64,000 bases of DNA from Anodontia alba (lineage: Eukaryota; Mollusca; Bivalvia; Lucinida; Lucinidae): positions 63,136,514 to 63,200,513 of the forward strand of contig OZ024823.1 in NCBI GenBank assembly GCA_964016985.1. The letters are read 5' to 3'. The first letter of the stretch is position 1. Each line of letters begins with the position of its first letter. The notes under the pieces are model-generated. The model ran no database searches and was not told where the DNA came from. It saw only the letters and a program-made list of their open reading frames with translations. This document shows positions 10,931 through 21,972 of this stretch, piece after piece. Position numbers and translations under genes: made by a program.

Positions 10931-11122
10931 TAAGAATAGTACAGTGTTGCTCTAAATATCTAATTATTACTTCTCCTTATCAGAAGCGGAACTAAAAGCT
11001 AGACTGGCAAATAAGACCTGTAGCCAGATAGGGTAGCTTGGCTGAAATTGCACTTTTCTATTCTGAAGCATTTTTTCATCCTATGCCAAAAATGAAAAAA
11101 ATCCATCAAAAGTATTGTAAAA
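10931..11122. other. Spacer between tandem-core elements
   Basis: Short intronic spacer with no recognised feature. Confidence 0.4.
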
Positions 11123-13939
11123 CAAGAGGCCCATGGGCCACAATGCTCACCCAAGTTAACTGCTGTAAGTTAATTAGGTCATTTAATCTTCATTCCCTAT
11201 CAGCCTGTCAAGTTTCAAGGCAATGGCTTAAACAGTTTTTGAGATATCTTGCTTACAAGGTTAAAATGCTGAAATTTTCAAAGGGCCATATTTAGTCAAA
11301 AAAAAAAAAAGGAGATAAGAGGAACACTTCTGTAAAATCATTTTGAAATCAGGCCACTGGCATGTCGTTTAAAGTTGTCTTTTTTCTGTTTTTAGCTCTG
11401 GTGGCAATTTTGTTTTGTTCAGCCGAGCGGAACTACTTTAGCAATTTTGGTAAAGGGCCACAAGAGAAACACTTCTGTGAACTATTACTTTGAAATCAGG
11501 CCACTGGCCATGGAGGAGATGTCTTTTAAAGGTTTTTCTATTTTTAGCTCTGGCCGCCATTTTGTTCAGCTAAGTGGAACCATTTTAGCAATCTTGGTAG
11601 AGGGTCATTGGAGGAACACTTCTGTGCAAATATTTTGAAATCGGGCCATTGGTCAAGGACGAGAAGTCATTTGAAGATTTTCTATTTGTAGGTTTGGCAG
11701 CTATCTTTTTCAATGGAGTGGAACCATTGCAGCCATCTTGGAATTCTAATCAACAAAATTTTAGCTCGTTTTGATCGTGTTGCTATAGAGCAAATTTCGG
11801 CTCAAAGCGACCAAAAGTTTGGGAAGAGATGTCGAAAATTGATTTTCAAGATGTCGGCTGTGGTGGCCATCTTGGATTTTCTATCAGTTCATTTAGCTAT
11901 TTTGTGTCTACTAGGCGCCCTAATGCTCATCATCAAGTTTCAATTCAACTGGATTATAGAGGTGATGTCCAAAACATGAATTCTCAACATTTTTCCCCAC
12001 ATAAATGTATATGGCCCATACATATGCAATGGGGAAGCAAATTTGACCTTGCCGTAAAAAGGTCAAACAGCAACATAGGACCATCATTTTAGCAATTTTG
12101 GTAGATCTCCTGTCCCCCATAATTTATGCAAAGATTAGGGCCCAGGGCTTATTTGGTTCTGGAGGAGAAGATTTCTAAAGGTTTTTATCATATATGGGCA
12201 TAGCAGCCATTTTGGTCAATGGACCATGACCATTTTAGCAATCTTTCGTTCTCCTGCCCCAAGGAGGCTCCACATGAAATTTGAGCAACATCAGCCCAAA
12301 GACTTCAGAGGAGAAGTCATTTGAAATTATCAACATTTTTTCCATACAAATATATGGGGCCTATACAAATGCATACGGAAGCAAACTTGACCTCGTCATG
12401 AAAAGGTCAAACATCAATGTATGACCATCATTTTAGCAACTTTGGTAGACCTCCCGTACCCAATGATTCGTTAAAAGATTCAGCCATCAGACATCCTCGG
12501 TTCTGGAGAAGAAGATTTTTAAAGGATTTTACCATATATGGGCATGGCTGCCATCTTGGTCAACGATGGCAACTATTTTTAGCAATCTTTCATCCCCCTG
12601 CCCTAGGGAGGCTCCAAATGAAATTTGAGCAATACTGACCCAGAGGCTCCAGAGGAGAAGTCGTTTGAAATTCTCAACATTTTTCCCATACAAATGCATA
12701 GAGAAGCAAACTTGACCTCACCGTAAAAAGGTCAAATGTCAATGTACGACCATTATTTTAGCAACTTTGGTAGACCTCCCGTCCCCGATGATTTATGCAA
12801 AGATTCAGCCACAAGGCATCCTGGAGAAGATCTTTAAAGGTTTTTACGATATATAGGCATGGCAGCCATCTAGGTCAATGGACAGCATCTATTTTAGCAA
12901 TCTTTCATTCCCCTGTCCCAGGGAGGCTCCAAATGAAATTTGAGCAACATTGGCCCAGAGGCTCCAGAAGAGAAGTCATTTGAAATTCTCAACATTTTTC
13001 CCATACAAATGCACAGGGAAGCAAACTTGACCTCGCCGTAAAAAGTCAAATGTCAATGTACGACCATTATTTTAGCAATTTTGGTAGACCTCCTGTCCGT
13101 GATGATTTATATGCAAAGATTCAGCCACAAGGCATCCTCAGTTCTGGAGAAGAAGATTTTTTAAAGGTTTGTACCATATATGGGCAATGCGGTCATCTTG
13201 GTCAATGGACGGCAACCATTTTAGCAATCTTTCATTCCCCTGCTCTAGGGAGGCTCCAAATGAAATTTGAGCAACATTGGCCCAGAGGCTACAGAAAAGA
13301 AGTCGTCTGAAATCCTCATTTTAGCAACTTTGGTAGACCTCCCATCCCCAATGATTTATGCAAAGATTCAGCCACAAGGCATCCTAGGCTCTGGAGAAGA
13401 AGATTTTAAAAGATTTTTACCATATATAGGCATGGTGGCTATCTTGGTCAATGGACGGCAACCATTTTAGCAATCTTTCATTTCCCTGCCCCAGGGACGC
13501 TCCAAATGAAATTTGAGCAACATTGGTCCAGAGGAGAAGTCGTTTGAAATTCTCAACAATCCCATACAAATGCATAGTGAAGCAAACTTGACCTCGCCGT
13601 AAAAGGTCAAATGTCAATGTACGACCATTATTTTAGCAATTTTAGTAGACCTCCCGTCCCCAATGATTTATGCAAAGATTCAGCCACAAGGCATCCTCGG
13701 TTCTGGAGAAGATTTTTAAATGTTTTTACCATATATGGGCATGGCGGCCATCTTGGTCAACGGACTGCGACCGTTTTTGCAATCTTTCGTTCCCCCAACC
13801 TAAGGAGGCTCCATATGAAATTTGAGCAAAATTGGCTCAGTGGTTTCAGAGGAGAAGTCATTTGAAAATGTTAACAGATGGACACACAGACAAAAAGTGT
13901 TCACTATAGCTCATCCTTAGCATAGCTCAGGCGAGCTAA
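11123..13939 (+). mobile_element. Tandem-core element, family i-related with a 320-bp core
   Basis: The left end CAAGAGGCCCATGGGCCACAA includes a perfect GGCCCATGGGCC palindrome and CTCACCCAAG. The right end is TAGCTCATCCTTAGC...GCTCAGGCGAGCTAA, a decayed version of the family i hairpin. The core differs completely from copy 1: units of about 300-330 bp with TTTTAGCAATTTTGGTAGACC, ATATATGGGCATGG and GGAGGCTCCAAATGAAATTTG. So the same termini carry an unrelated tandem core. The many 60-88 codon frames here are periodic and non-coding. Confidence 0.72.
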
Positions 13940-14132
13940 AAATTCTGTAACCATGTCCTAAAGACACCATATACAACACCATATATAAACCAAATCCATC
14001 ATAGGGTTTGTAAATAATGTGGTCCTAAAAAACTTTAACGTAAAACTTTTAACATAAAAGCTCAAGTCCTGAGGTCATGTAGGGGGTGGGGATGGTACTG
14101 TGTAAAATTTTGGACCAATTTATATCTTCATA
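13940..14132 (+). repeat. Family iv fragment, left of nested element
   Basis: It contains ACTTTAACGTAAAAC, GGTGGGGATGGTACTG and similar motifs of the family iv core. The same sequence type resumes at 18684, so the family i element 14133-18683 was inserted into it. Confidence 0.55.
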
Positions 14133-15079
14133 CAAGAGGGCATGATGGCCCTGTAACACTCACCTGATTATCATAGCACTATGAGAACCTGACCTAGAAC
14201 TGATCAAGGCAAACATTCTGATCAAAATTCAAAATGATTATATTAACAAGTAAGACAATGTAGCATGTCTAATGGACTGTGAAATAGAGGTCAAGGTCAA
14301 ATATGGATGACTGCACTCAAGAGACCATGCTAAGATGTATGCATGTACTAAGTATAACTGGCTGTAGGAGCAATAGTTGCTGAGAAACTGACCTAAACAC
14401 AAACACTTCACAAGTACCAAATATCACTCTGTAGGACCAATAATTACTGAGAAACTGACCTAAATGGAAAAACTTAAGAAAGACACTGCACAGTGAAATA
14501 TATGTCACCTAGAAATCATTAAGACAAACATTTTGAGCAAGACTCATGATGATCACTTCAAAAATGTGACCTCTAGAGCGTCAACAAGGTTTTCCTTTGA
14601 TTTGGCCTGGTGACCTAGTTTCTGACATCAAGTGACCCAGTTTTAAACTAGACCTAGAAACCATCAAGACGAACATTTTAAGCAACATTTATGATGATTA
14701 TTTAAAAAATGTGACCTCTGGAGTGTTAACAAGGTTTTCCTTTGATTTGGCCTGGTGACCTAGTTTTTCACCCCACGTGACCCAGTTTCAAACTTGACTT
14801 CGAAATCATCAAGACAAACATTTTGGGCAAGATACATGATGATTGCTTCAAAAATGTGACCTCTAGAGTGTAAACAAGGTCTTCCTTTTATTTGGCCTGG
14901 TGACCTAATTTTTGAGTCCAAGTGAACCCAGTTTCAAACTTGACCTAGAAATCAAGACAAATATTTTGAGCACAACTCATGATGATTGCTTCATAAATGT
15001 GACTGCTAGAGTGTTAACAAGGTTTTACACTGATGTGGCCAGGAGACCTAGTTTTTGACCTCATGTGACCCAGTTTCAC

Positions 15080-15443
15080 ATGACGGACTTGCCTCTTAAA
15101 ACTGTAAACCATGCTTTCTTATCTTATCATTATGCATATCTTATGTAACACAACTAATTAACACCTGCAGCAAGGAAACCAATACTGCATCTTTTATTAC
15201 CTATACGAACTGTGCAAAACTTTATTTCTTGACCAATTTCGATGATTGAAAAACAAAAGTCTATTAACTTTTTCCCCTCTTTCTACCTATAACATTCAAA
15301 CTGACTTTAGATGTGAAAAAAGAAAGACTAAAATATCTACTGTGATGTCGTGGCAGAAAGGAGAGGTATCTGATTACAAGTTAGTGACCAGGCAGCTGAC
15401 CACCACAGCATGTTGAAGAGCAAGAACTCGATGAAAAGAATAA
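15080..15443. other. Foreign spacer inside family i copy 2
   Basis: It replaces part of the 145-bp array to the left of the nested family ii element. No ORF, inverted repeat or known motif is evident, so its origin is unexplained. Confidence 0.4.
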
Positions 15444-17496
15444 CAAGAATTCCGCGGAAGGCGTCATCGCACCTGCTGGCGCAAAAGTCACAGGAGCCAC
15501 AATCAGAATGTGGTTATTAAATAAGTTTATTTCATTCTTAGCAGTGCTTACTTGGAAAACTGGGTTGAAAAAAATGTAGACAAAGTGCTAAGTGGGGCAC
15601 ATATATTCCAGGCCAGTTCCATTCCCTCTAATGGCTATATCTTCAGCACTGACTTTTCGTATCATACAGCCCAATGATAATGGAACATTGACGTAAAGTG
15701 TGTAAAAGTCACTGGAGCATGAAATTTAGGTCAAGGTCACGGGTCAAGGTACCTGCTAATTCAGTACATCAAGGAGAAGCACAATGCAAGGTATGGTGGT
15801 TGTAGGCCTTATAGTTGAGGAGTTATCAAACATCAACGTAAAATTTGTCAAATATAGGTCAAGGTCACTGGGTCAAGGTACCTGCCAAGCCAGTGCAATG
15901 AGGTGAAGCACTATGCAAGGTTTAGTGGTTGTAGGTCTTATATTTGAGGAGATACCGAACATCAATATAAAATGTGTCAAAGTCACTGGAGTGCACAATA
16001 TAGGTCAAAGTCACCAGGTCAAGGTATCTGTCGAGTCAGTACATCGAGAAGAAGTGCTATATAAGGTTTGGTGGTTGAAGGCCTTACAGTTGAGGACATA
16101 TGGAAGGGTGACGTACACGGTGTAAAAGTCAATGGAGCGTGAAATATAGGTCAAGGTCACCCAGTCAAGGTACCTGCAGAGTCTGTACATTGAGGAGAAG
16201 CACTATGCAAGGTTTGATGGTTGTAGGCCTTATAGTTGAGGAGATATTGAACGTTGACGTAAAATGTGTAAAAGGCACTGGAGCGCAAAATATAGGTCAA
16301 GGTCACCGGGTCAAGATACCTGCCAAGTCAGTACATATTGGAGAAGCACTATGCAAGGTTTGGTAGCTAGAGGTCTTACACTTGAGGAGATCTGGAACGA
16401 TGACGTAAATTATGTTAAAGTCACTGCAGCCAAAATATAGGTCAAGGTCACCAGGTCAAGGTATCTGCTAAGTCAGTACATTGAGGAGAAGCACTTTGCA
16501 AGGTTTGATGGTTGTAGGCCTTATAGTTGAGGAGATATTGAATGTCGACGCAAAATATGTCAAAGTCACTGGAGATCAAAATATAGGTCAAGGTCACCGG
16601 GTCAAGGTACCTGCCAAGTCTGTACCTCTAGGAGAAGCACTATGCAAGGTTTGGTAGTTGTACGCCTTATAGTTGAGAAGATCTGGAACGTCAACGTAAA
16701 TTGTGTCAAAGTCAATGGAGCGCAAAATATAGGTCAAGGTCACTGGGTCAACATATCTGCCAAGTCAGGAGGTCAGGGAGATGTGTCATGCAAGGTATGA
16801 TGGTTGTTGTAGAATTGTAGTTGATTAGAATACTAACTTTGACGTAAATGTCGAACTTCGACATAACAGAACTGTTAAGAGACAGACGGACGGACGAACG
16901 GACAGACGAATGGAAAAGCGGGCACCTATGTTGCAAAGTCAGGAGGTCAGGGAGATATTTCATACAAGGTTTGATGGCTGTTTAGTCTTGTAGTTGATTA
17001 GAATACTAACTTTGACATAAATGTCGAACATCGACATAACAGAACTGTTAAGAGACAGACGGACAGACAGACAGACAAACAGACAGACGAATGGAAAAGT
17101 GGGCACCTATGTCGCAAAGTCAGGAGGTCAGGGAGATGTTTCATGCAAGGTTTGATGGTTGTTTAGTCTTGTAGTTGATTAAAATACTAACTTTGACATA
17201 AAAGTCGAACGTCGACATAAATGTTGACAGACGGACGGACGAATGGACAGACAAACGGAAAAGCGGACGCCTATGTTGCAAAGTCAGGAGGTCAGGGAGA
17301 TGTTTCATGCAAGGTTTGATGGTTGTTTAGTCTTGTAGTTGATTAGAATACTAACTTTGACATAAATGTCGAACGTCGACATAAATGTTGACAGACGGAC
17401 GGACGGACTGACGGACGGACGGACGGACTGACGGACGGACGGACGGACGGAAAATCGGACGCCTATATCGCACCCTGCTACAAGCAGGTGCGATAA
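15444..17496 (+). mobile_element. Tandem-core element, family ii, copy 2
   Basis: It has the same ends (CAAGAATTCCGCGG; AGCAGGTGCGATAA), the same order of the two internal arrays and very similar unit sequences to 4870-6896. It differs by some point changes, slight changes in the first array (for example around 16380) and a longer (GGAC)n tract at 17397-17450. Both copies lie within different family i elements, at different positions. The high similarity over 2 kb suggests recent activity or conversion between them. Confidence 0.75.
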
Positions 17497-17693
17497 AAAC
17501 CACATGTTATCAGCGGGAAGCCTCAAAACCCCACTTCCTTAGTCATACCCCTATCTCTGGCCAAGAGATCGGGTAACCCCACTTAATTTTATAAGACGCT
17601 TGTCCAGCATGAACTTGACCTAGAAATCATCAAGACAAACATTTTGAACATGATTCATGATGATTGCTTGAAAAATGTGACCGCAAAACAAGG

Positions 17694-17988
17694 TTTGTTT
17701 GTGTTGAGGTTTTATGGCCCAGTCAACCCAATGGGGTCATGTCGAGTGTGGTCAATTTACCTAGCCACACATTTACTGGGCAGGCTTAGTCCTCTAAGCG
17801 GTTAACCAGTATTGTGCACATTCTTTCGCCAGAAACTGACAACTGCCCTTCTTGAATCAGCGGAAGGGAGAGAATGACCATAGAAAATATTTCATGATCA
17901 ATCTCCACGAAAGAATGTTGCCGACCTCGGCTGGGGTTGAACCCGTGACCTCCTGGTCTCCAGTCGGATGGCGCATCCACCTAAACCA
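17694..17988 (-). mobile_element. tRNA-derived SINE, copy 3
   Basis: Nearly full length on the minus strand, with the B box region GGTCACGGGTTCAACCCC. The very 5' end of the tRNA head is altered (GGTTTAGGTGGATGCGCC). The flanking AACAAGGTTT on both sides (about 17687-17696 and 17993-18002) suits a target duplication of about 10 bp made from the family i unit. Confidence 0.85.
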
Positions 17989-18683
17989 AGTTAACAAGGT
18001 TTTCTGCTGATTTGGCCAGGTGACCTAGTTTTTGACCCCATGTGACCCAGTTTCGAACTTGACCTAGAAATCATCAAGAAAAACATTTTGAGCAAGATTC
18101 ATGATGACTGCTTCAAAAATGTGACCGCTAGAGTGTTAACAAGGTTTTCTGCTGATCTAGCCCTGAGACCTAGGTTTTGACCCCAAGAGACCCAGTTTCA
18201 AACTTGACCTAGAACTAATCAAGACAAACATTTTGAGCAAGATTCATGATGATTTCTTAAAAAATGTGACCGCTAGAGTGTTAACAAGGTTTTCCTTTGA
18301 TTTGGCCTGGTGACCTAGTTTTTGACCCCAAGTGACCCAGTTTCAAACTCATCCTAGAAATCATCAAGGCAAACATTTTGAGCAAGATTCATGATGATTG
18401 CTTCAAAAATGTGACCTCTAGAGTGTTAACAAGTTTTTCCTTTGACTTGACCTGGTGATCTAGTTTTTGACCCCAAGTGACCCAGTATCGAACTTGACCT
18501 AGATTTCATAGGGGCAAACATTCTGGGCAAGTTCATCAAGACTGGGTCAAAACTGTGACCTCTAGAGTGTTAACAAACTAATTGTTGACAACGAACGATG
18601 GACGACTGACGACGGACTACAGACGACGACAGACAGAGGGTGATCACAATAGCTCAATCTGAGCTTTTGCTCAGGTGAGCTAA

Positions 18684-18955
18684 CAAGGCATAAACCAAAT
18701 CCATCCCAGGGTTGTTAATAATGAGGACCTAAAATCGTTAACATAAAAATTCTAAGCCTATGACCTTGACCCTGAGATCATATAGGGTAGGGATGGTACT
18801 GTGTAAAATGTTCGAACAATCTATATCTTTATACATATACCATATATAAATCAAAGGGTTTGGAAATAATGAGAGTCTAAAAACTTTAACGTAAAACTTT
18901 AACATAAAAATTCACAGCTGGCCTGTGTTTTTACCTCACAAAAAATGTGTGAGGT
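18684..18955 (+). repeat. Family iv fragment, right of nested element
   Basis: It continues the family iv core (ACATAAAAATTCTAAGCC, TATGACCTTGACCCTGAG, GGTAGGGATGGTACTGTG). It lacks a 3' hairpin, so the element is truncated near 18950. Confidence 0.5.
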
Positions 18956-19242
18956 GTCATAGCTTTGATCCCACTAAGCCATATTTCTTGGCTGTCAAAT
19001 TACTGAATGCAATCGTTTTAAACGCAGGTGACATACTGACACGATGAATAAAGCAAACGATTATCTTGTTACAAATGCAAATATCACACAAGTGAGTCTT
19101 ATCAGGGTTTATATTTTTGTTGAACAGCCGGTGCAATGCCAAGACATGATGAGAAACACATCACGAAAACATACCTATATAATTTTGACCCCCTTAAACC
19201 CCACTTTTATATAGTAAAACTGGGGTTTACAGGGATATACAT

Positions 19243-19357
19243 TATTTTTCTTATTTCTGCTCAAAAACATAGATTGTGGGTACTCGTTAGAACCGCCTCG
19301 TCCAGGCGGTTCTAACGAGTACCCACAATCTATGTTTTGAGCAGAAATATGAAAAAT
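19243..19357. repeat. Large hairpin, 53-55 bp arms, 7-base loop
   Basis: The arms read TTTCTGCTCAAAAACATAGA... toward GAACCGCC and back from GGCGGTTC, with two differences (one indel, one substitution). The loop is TCGTCCA. It would extrude readily as a cruciform and is the left subterminal part of the fold-back element. Confidence 0.92.
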
Positions 19358-19882
19358 ATCAAGAGTTTTTTACCTGAAAAATTTCGTTTTTTGGAGGTGA
19401 AATTTTCTTTATATTTGAATAGGCGTGTTTTCGTAATGAGGCAAATGCTGAACAGCCTTTGTATATCAGGAACTGATCTGGGCATGTGTTATTCAATTGG
19501 GCAACAAGGCAATCAACTGTTGTTGTTTTTTTCATCCCCTTCACCAAGATCATGAACGCATGTTCCATTATACAACAAGCCGTGACAAGCAACATGGTAC
19601 CTTATCAATTTCATGAGATATCTACCTGCACATGAAAAAAATGATTGTTCCTGTTGGCCAAATACAATTTCTAAGCCCCAAAGAATATAGCCAGTACACA
19701 GTAGGCTGTTTGTGTAGGCGGTAAGTTATATTTTTGTATAATGTGACTTGCAGATGACTTTTTCACAATTTCTCAAAAAAAAAAAGGCCTAAAAAAAGGC
19801 CCAAGTTTAAAGAAACTGACACAAAAAAAATCAAATTGGCTAAAATGGTGGTGATCAAAAAAAAAAATCAAAGTGTGAACCC

Positions 19883-20083
19883 TGTTTAGTCCTCTAAGTG
19901 GTTCATCAAAATTTAGTGCACATTCTTTGGCCAGTGACTGATCAGTAGAAGGGAGAGAATGACCATAGAAATAATTTCATGGTAAATCTCCATGAAATTT
20001 ATGTAGGTGAGCTTGGATACAAACTTGCTACCCCTTGACTGGCAGTCAGACTCACTCCAACTGCGTTATGAAGCCCGGCAAAA
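19883..20083 (-). mobile_element. tRNA-derived SINE, copy 4 (decayed)
   Basis: It retains TTAGTCCTCTAAG, GTGCACATTCTTTGGCC, AAGGGAGAGAATGACC and a ruined head (ACCCCTTGACTGGCAGTCAGACTC). The oldest-looking SINE copy of the six; the tail is missing. Confidence 0.7.
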
Positions 20084-20471
20084 TTGTCAGATCATCAAAA
20101 ATAGGTAATGGTTGTAAAATATTACATTGTTTGAGTCCATGCTAGAGAGAAAGTGTATGCTAGATATGATTATAGTGTAACAGTTGTCAGAAATGAGACT
20201 TAATGCTAAGGTTGATGCAAATGTTGACAGAACACTGAACCCCTATACACACCTGCTTACTTAAGCGGATGCAACAAAAGCAAATGAGGTGACGCCTAAA
20301 TGTACAAATATATCAGTTTATAGGAACCATTTTAATGCTTAGCATGCTGAGTAAAAACCTCAGCAAATGAAACTTTGAAATAATCTTATTTTTTCCAGAA
20401 ATTAGACTGATATTTCAAGCAAGACAATTTACATAAAATGTCAAAGTCTATTTTCTGGAAAAATAAAAATA

Positions 20472-20691
20472 CACCACGACCTCTTTATAACACTATTGTT
20501 GGGGTCCATAGGATAAACCGTCTAAGTTAAACAACCGTGTTATATCCAAACAAGAATATATAGATTATATTGAAAAATGACCATTTATGGTCATTTTTCA
20601 ATATAATCTATATATTTTTGGGATCCATCTTTGAACCGTGTTATATTCAAAATCGTGTTATAACAAACCGTGTTATAAAGCGGTTGTAGTG
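20472..20691. mobile_element. 220-bp palindromic MITE with TA flanks
   Basis: The termini CACCACGACCTCTTTATAACAC and inverted CACTACAACCGCTTTATAACAC match at 19 of 22 positions, with TA on both sides (20470-71, 20692-93), as in Tc1/mariner-type MITEs. The interior contains GTGTTAT(A/AT) repeats and a perfect 29-bp-arm palindrome at 20556-20615. Confidence 0.72.
20556..20615. repeat. Perfect palindrome, 29-bp arms, 2-base centre
   Basis: The arms run from ATATATAGATTATATTG to GACCAT and back exactly, with TT in the middle. It lies in the small MITE. Confidence 0.95.
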
Positions 20692-20920
20692 TATCATCAA
20701 TCTGTCATCTGCTGAATCTGCCCAGAGAGTCACATTACGAAAACACGCCTATTCAAATATATTGAAAATTTCACCACCAAAAATAGAAAGTTTTCAGATA
20801 AAAATTCTAATATTTTTCATATTTCTGCTCAAAACATAGATTATGGGTACTCGTTAAAACCACCCCGGTGAGGTATATAAAAGTGGGGTTTAAGGGGGTC
20901 AAAATTATATAGGTATGTTT

Positions 20921-21133
20921 CCATACCATAAAGTTTTAAACACAACATGAGAAAATGTAACTTTGGATATGTGTGCATCTGATCAGTGTTCTCTGTCCAC
21001 CTGAACAAGTCTTGGGTCCTTTGTTATCCAAAGAGCATCCAGCAAAGTCTGATCAGACAGTATGCATGGATACATTGGCTGATCCAAGTCTTCAGCCAAT
21101 GGTACATTTTCTAACTTTAGCAAAGTTTCATAC
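20921..21133 (-). other. Intron DNA beside exon B donor
   Basis: The plus strand is open across it into exon B, but there is no plus-strand splice or start context. I treat it as the beginning of intron 2. Confidence 0.45.
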
Positions 21134-21334
21134 CTGCAGAGCAAGCATGCCATCAAGACAGAGTCTACCAGAGTTGACTTGTTCCTGTATACAGTTCAGA
21201 CAAGCCTTCCTGATGTCTGTATTGGAGCCTGAGAGGAGCTCTGGGACCAACAGTACACAATTTCTCTCTGTGCATTCCCAGATCTTAAAGAGTAATTGTA
21301 CAGCTTCCCCACATAGTATAGGATATCCAACAGG
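21134..21334 (-). CDS. Internal exon B of the same gene
   Basis: A 201-nt exon of exactly 67 codons in phase 0 at both ends. The acceptor reads CTCTTTTAG immediately before CCT at 21334, and the donor is CTGCAG|GTATGA after 21134. The translation starts PVGYPILCGEAVQ, passes through an acidic/hydrophobic helix pair (LLFKIWECTERN, VLLVPELLSGSN) and ends GRLCLDGMLALQ. The segment DIRKACLNCI resembles the second helix of a HEAT repeat (D-x-R-x-A-x-x-x-x-I/L), which suggests an alpha-solenoid fold. The exon lies just outside the left end of the first DIRS element, and that element lies wholly in the upstream intron. The opposite strand is open for 121 codons, but splice sites and codon character favour the minus strand. 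Confidence 0.78.
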
Positions 21335-21420
21335 CTAAAAGAGCAAAAAAAAAATGTCAATGAATACATAGTATATAGCAGAATGTAGCAAGAAAATTTA
21401 TTTGAATGAACACCAGTTCA

Positions 21421-21728
21421 TTAAAATGAAGTTTTTCTAAGTAAAACATATTTTAACTAGTAATACTTAACCTATAGATAATGTGCTATTCTATTCTGTA
21501 TTTCAAACCTTCCACAGAAAAAAATGACAGTTTTAAGTCTTAATCCAGAAGGTCCCTTAGGCAATTACCTGAGTGACGTCACTCTTCCCACTCTTTTGAT
21601 CAGGTGTCAGTTTCTTTGAAGTATAAAACAATATAACTGAGCTACCCGGGAGGGAGGATGGATTCTCTCATCTAGAGGTTAAGTATTACTAGTTAAAATA
21701 TGTTTTACTTATAAAAACTTCATTTTAA
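21421..21728. repeat. DIRS 1 terminal repeat with fold-back arms
   Basis: The outer arm AAGTTTTTCTAAGTAAAACA...TACTTAACCT (21421-21472) returns inverted at 21676-21728. Between them lies the conserved block GAAGGTCCCTTAGGCAATTACC and the palindrome GAGTGACGTCACTC. The same block occurs at 29130-29200, 63820-63880 and inverted near 27810-27860 and 42730-42790. Confidence 0.85.
21573..21586. promoter_or_regulatory. CRE-like palindrome in DIRS terminal repeat
   Basis: GAGTGACGTCACTC is a fully symmetric 14-mer around TGACGTCA, the cAMP-response-element consensus. In the other terminal copies the core is TGACGTAACT or the inverted TGACGTCACAC. As the terminal repeat is where a DIRS promoter should lie, a CREB/ATF-type site is plausible but untested. 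Confidence 0.5.
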
Positions 21729-21972
21729 CTGCATAATACATTAACCTATAGATAATGTGCTAAAACTTGCAGATTAGGAGAGAGGAGCTCTCCTAATTCT
21801 AATACATATAAAATTCCTATATCTCTGATTAAGACTCAAGAAACCCTAAGGAATCAGATACATTCATGATATATAATCCTAAGAATGATCTAAATTCCCA
21901 ATAACATATAATATGTAAGATATTAATTACCTTAATATATGTAATGCAGGCTTTGGAGGCTGTCAGTCTTCT

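Larger units (their letters stand above)
14133..18683 (+). mobile_element. Tandem-core element, family i, copy 2
   Basis: The left end is CAAGAGGGCATGATGGCCC, then ACTCACCTGA. The right end is a hairpin CTGAGC-TTTT-GCTCAG followed by GTGAGCTAA at 18683, preceded by a GACGAC/GGAC-rich tract. The core is the same 145-bp unit as copy 1. It carries a nested family ii element (15444-17496), a SINE (17694-17988) and about 350 bp of unrelated DNA (15080-15443). The flanks 14132 and 18684 are both family iv core sequence, and no clear duplication is present. Confidence 0.72.
19167..20920. mobile_element. Fold-back element with compound inverted repeats
   Basis: The outer 45 bp at 19167-19215 (AAACATACCTATATAATTTT...) recurs inverted at 20873-20920. 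Inside it, the left side has a near-perfect palindrome (19243-19297 against 19305-19357). The right half of that palindrome plus 85 bp more (to 19441) recurs inverted at 20731-20867. So each end is a roughly 190-bp inverted repeat, and the left one has gained an extra inverted copy of its inner part. The interior (about 1.3 kb) contains a decayed SINE, a smaller palindromic MITE and no transposase. Confidence 0.75.

Noticed and set aside
20973..21338. 121-codon plus-strand ORF
   Set aside because: It is the complement of exon B, whose minus-strand splice sites and phase agree with three other exons.
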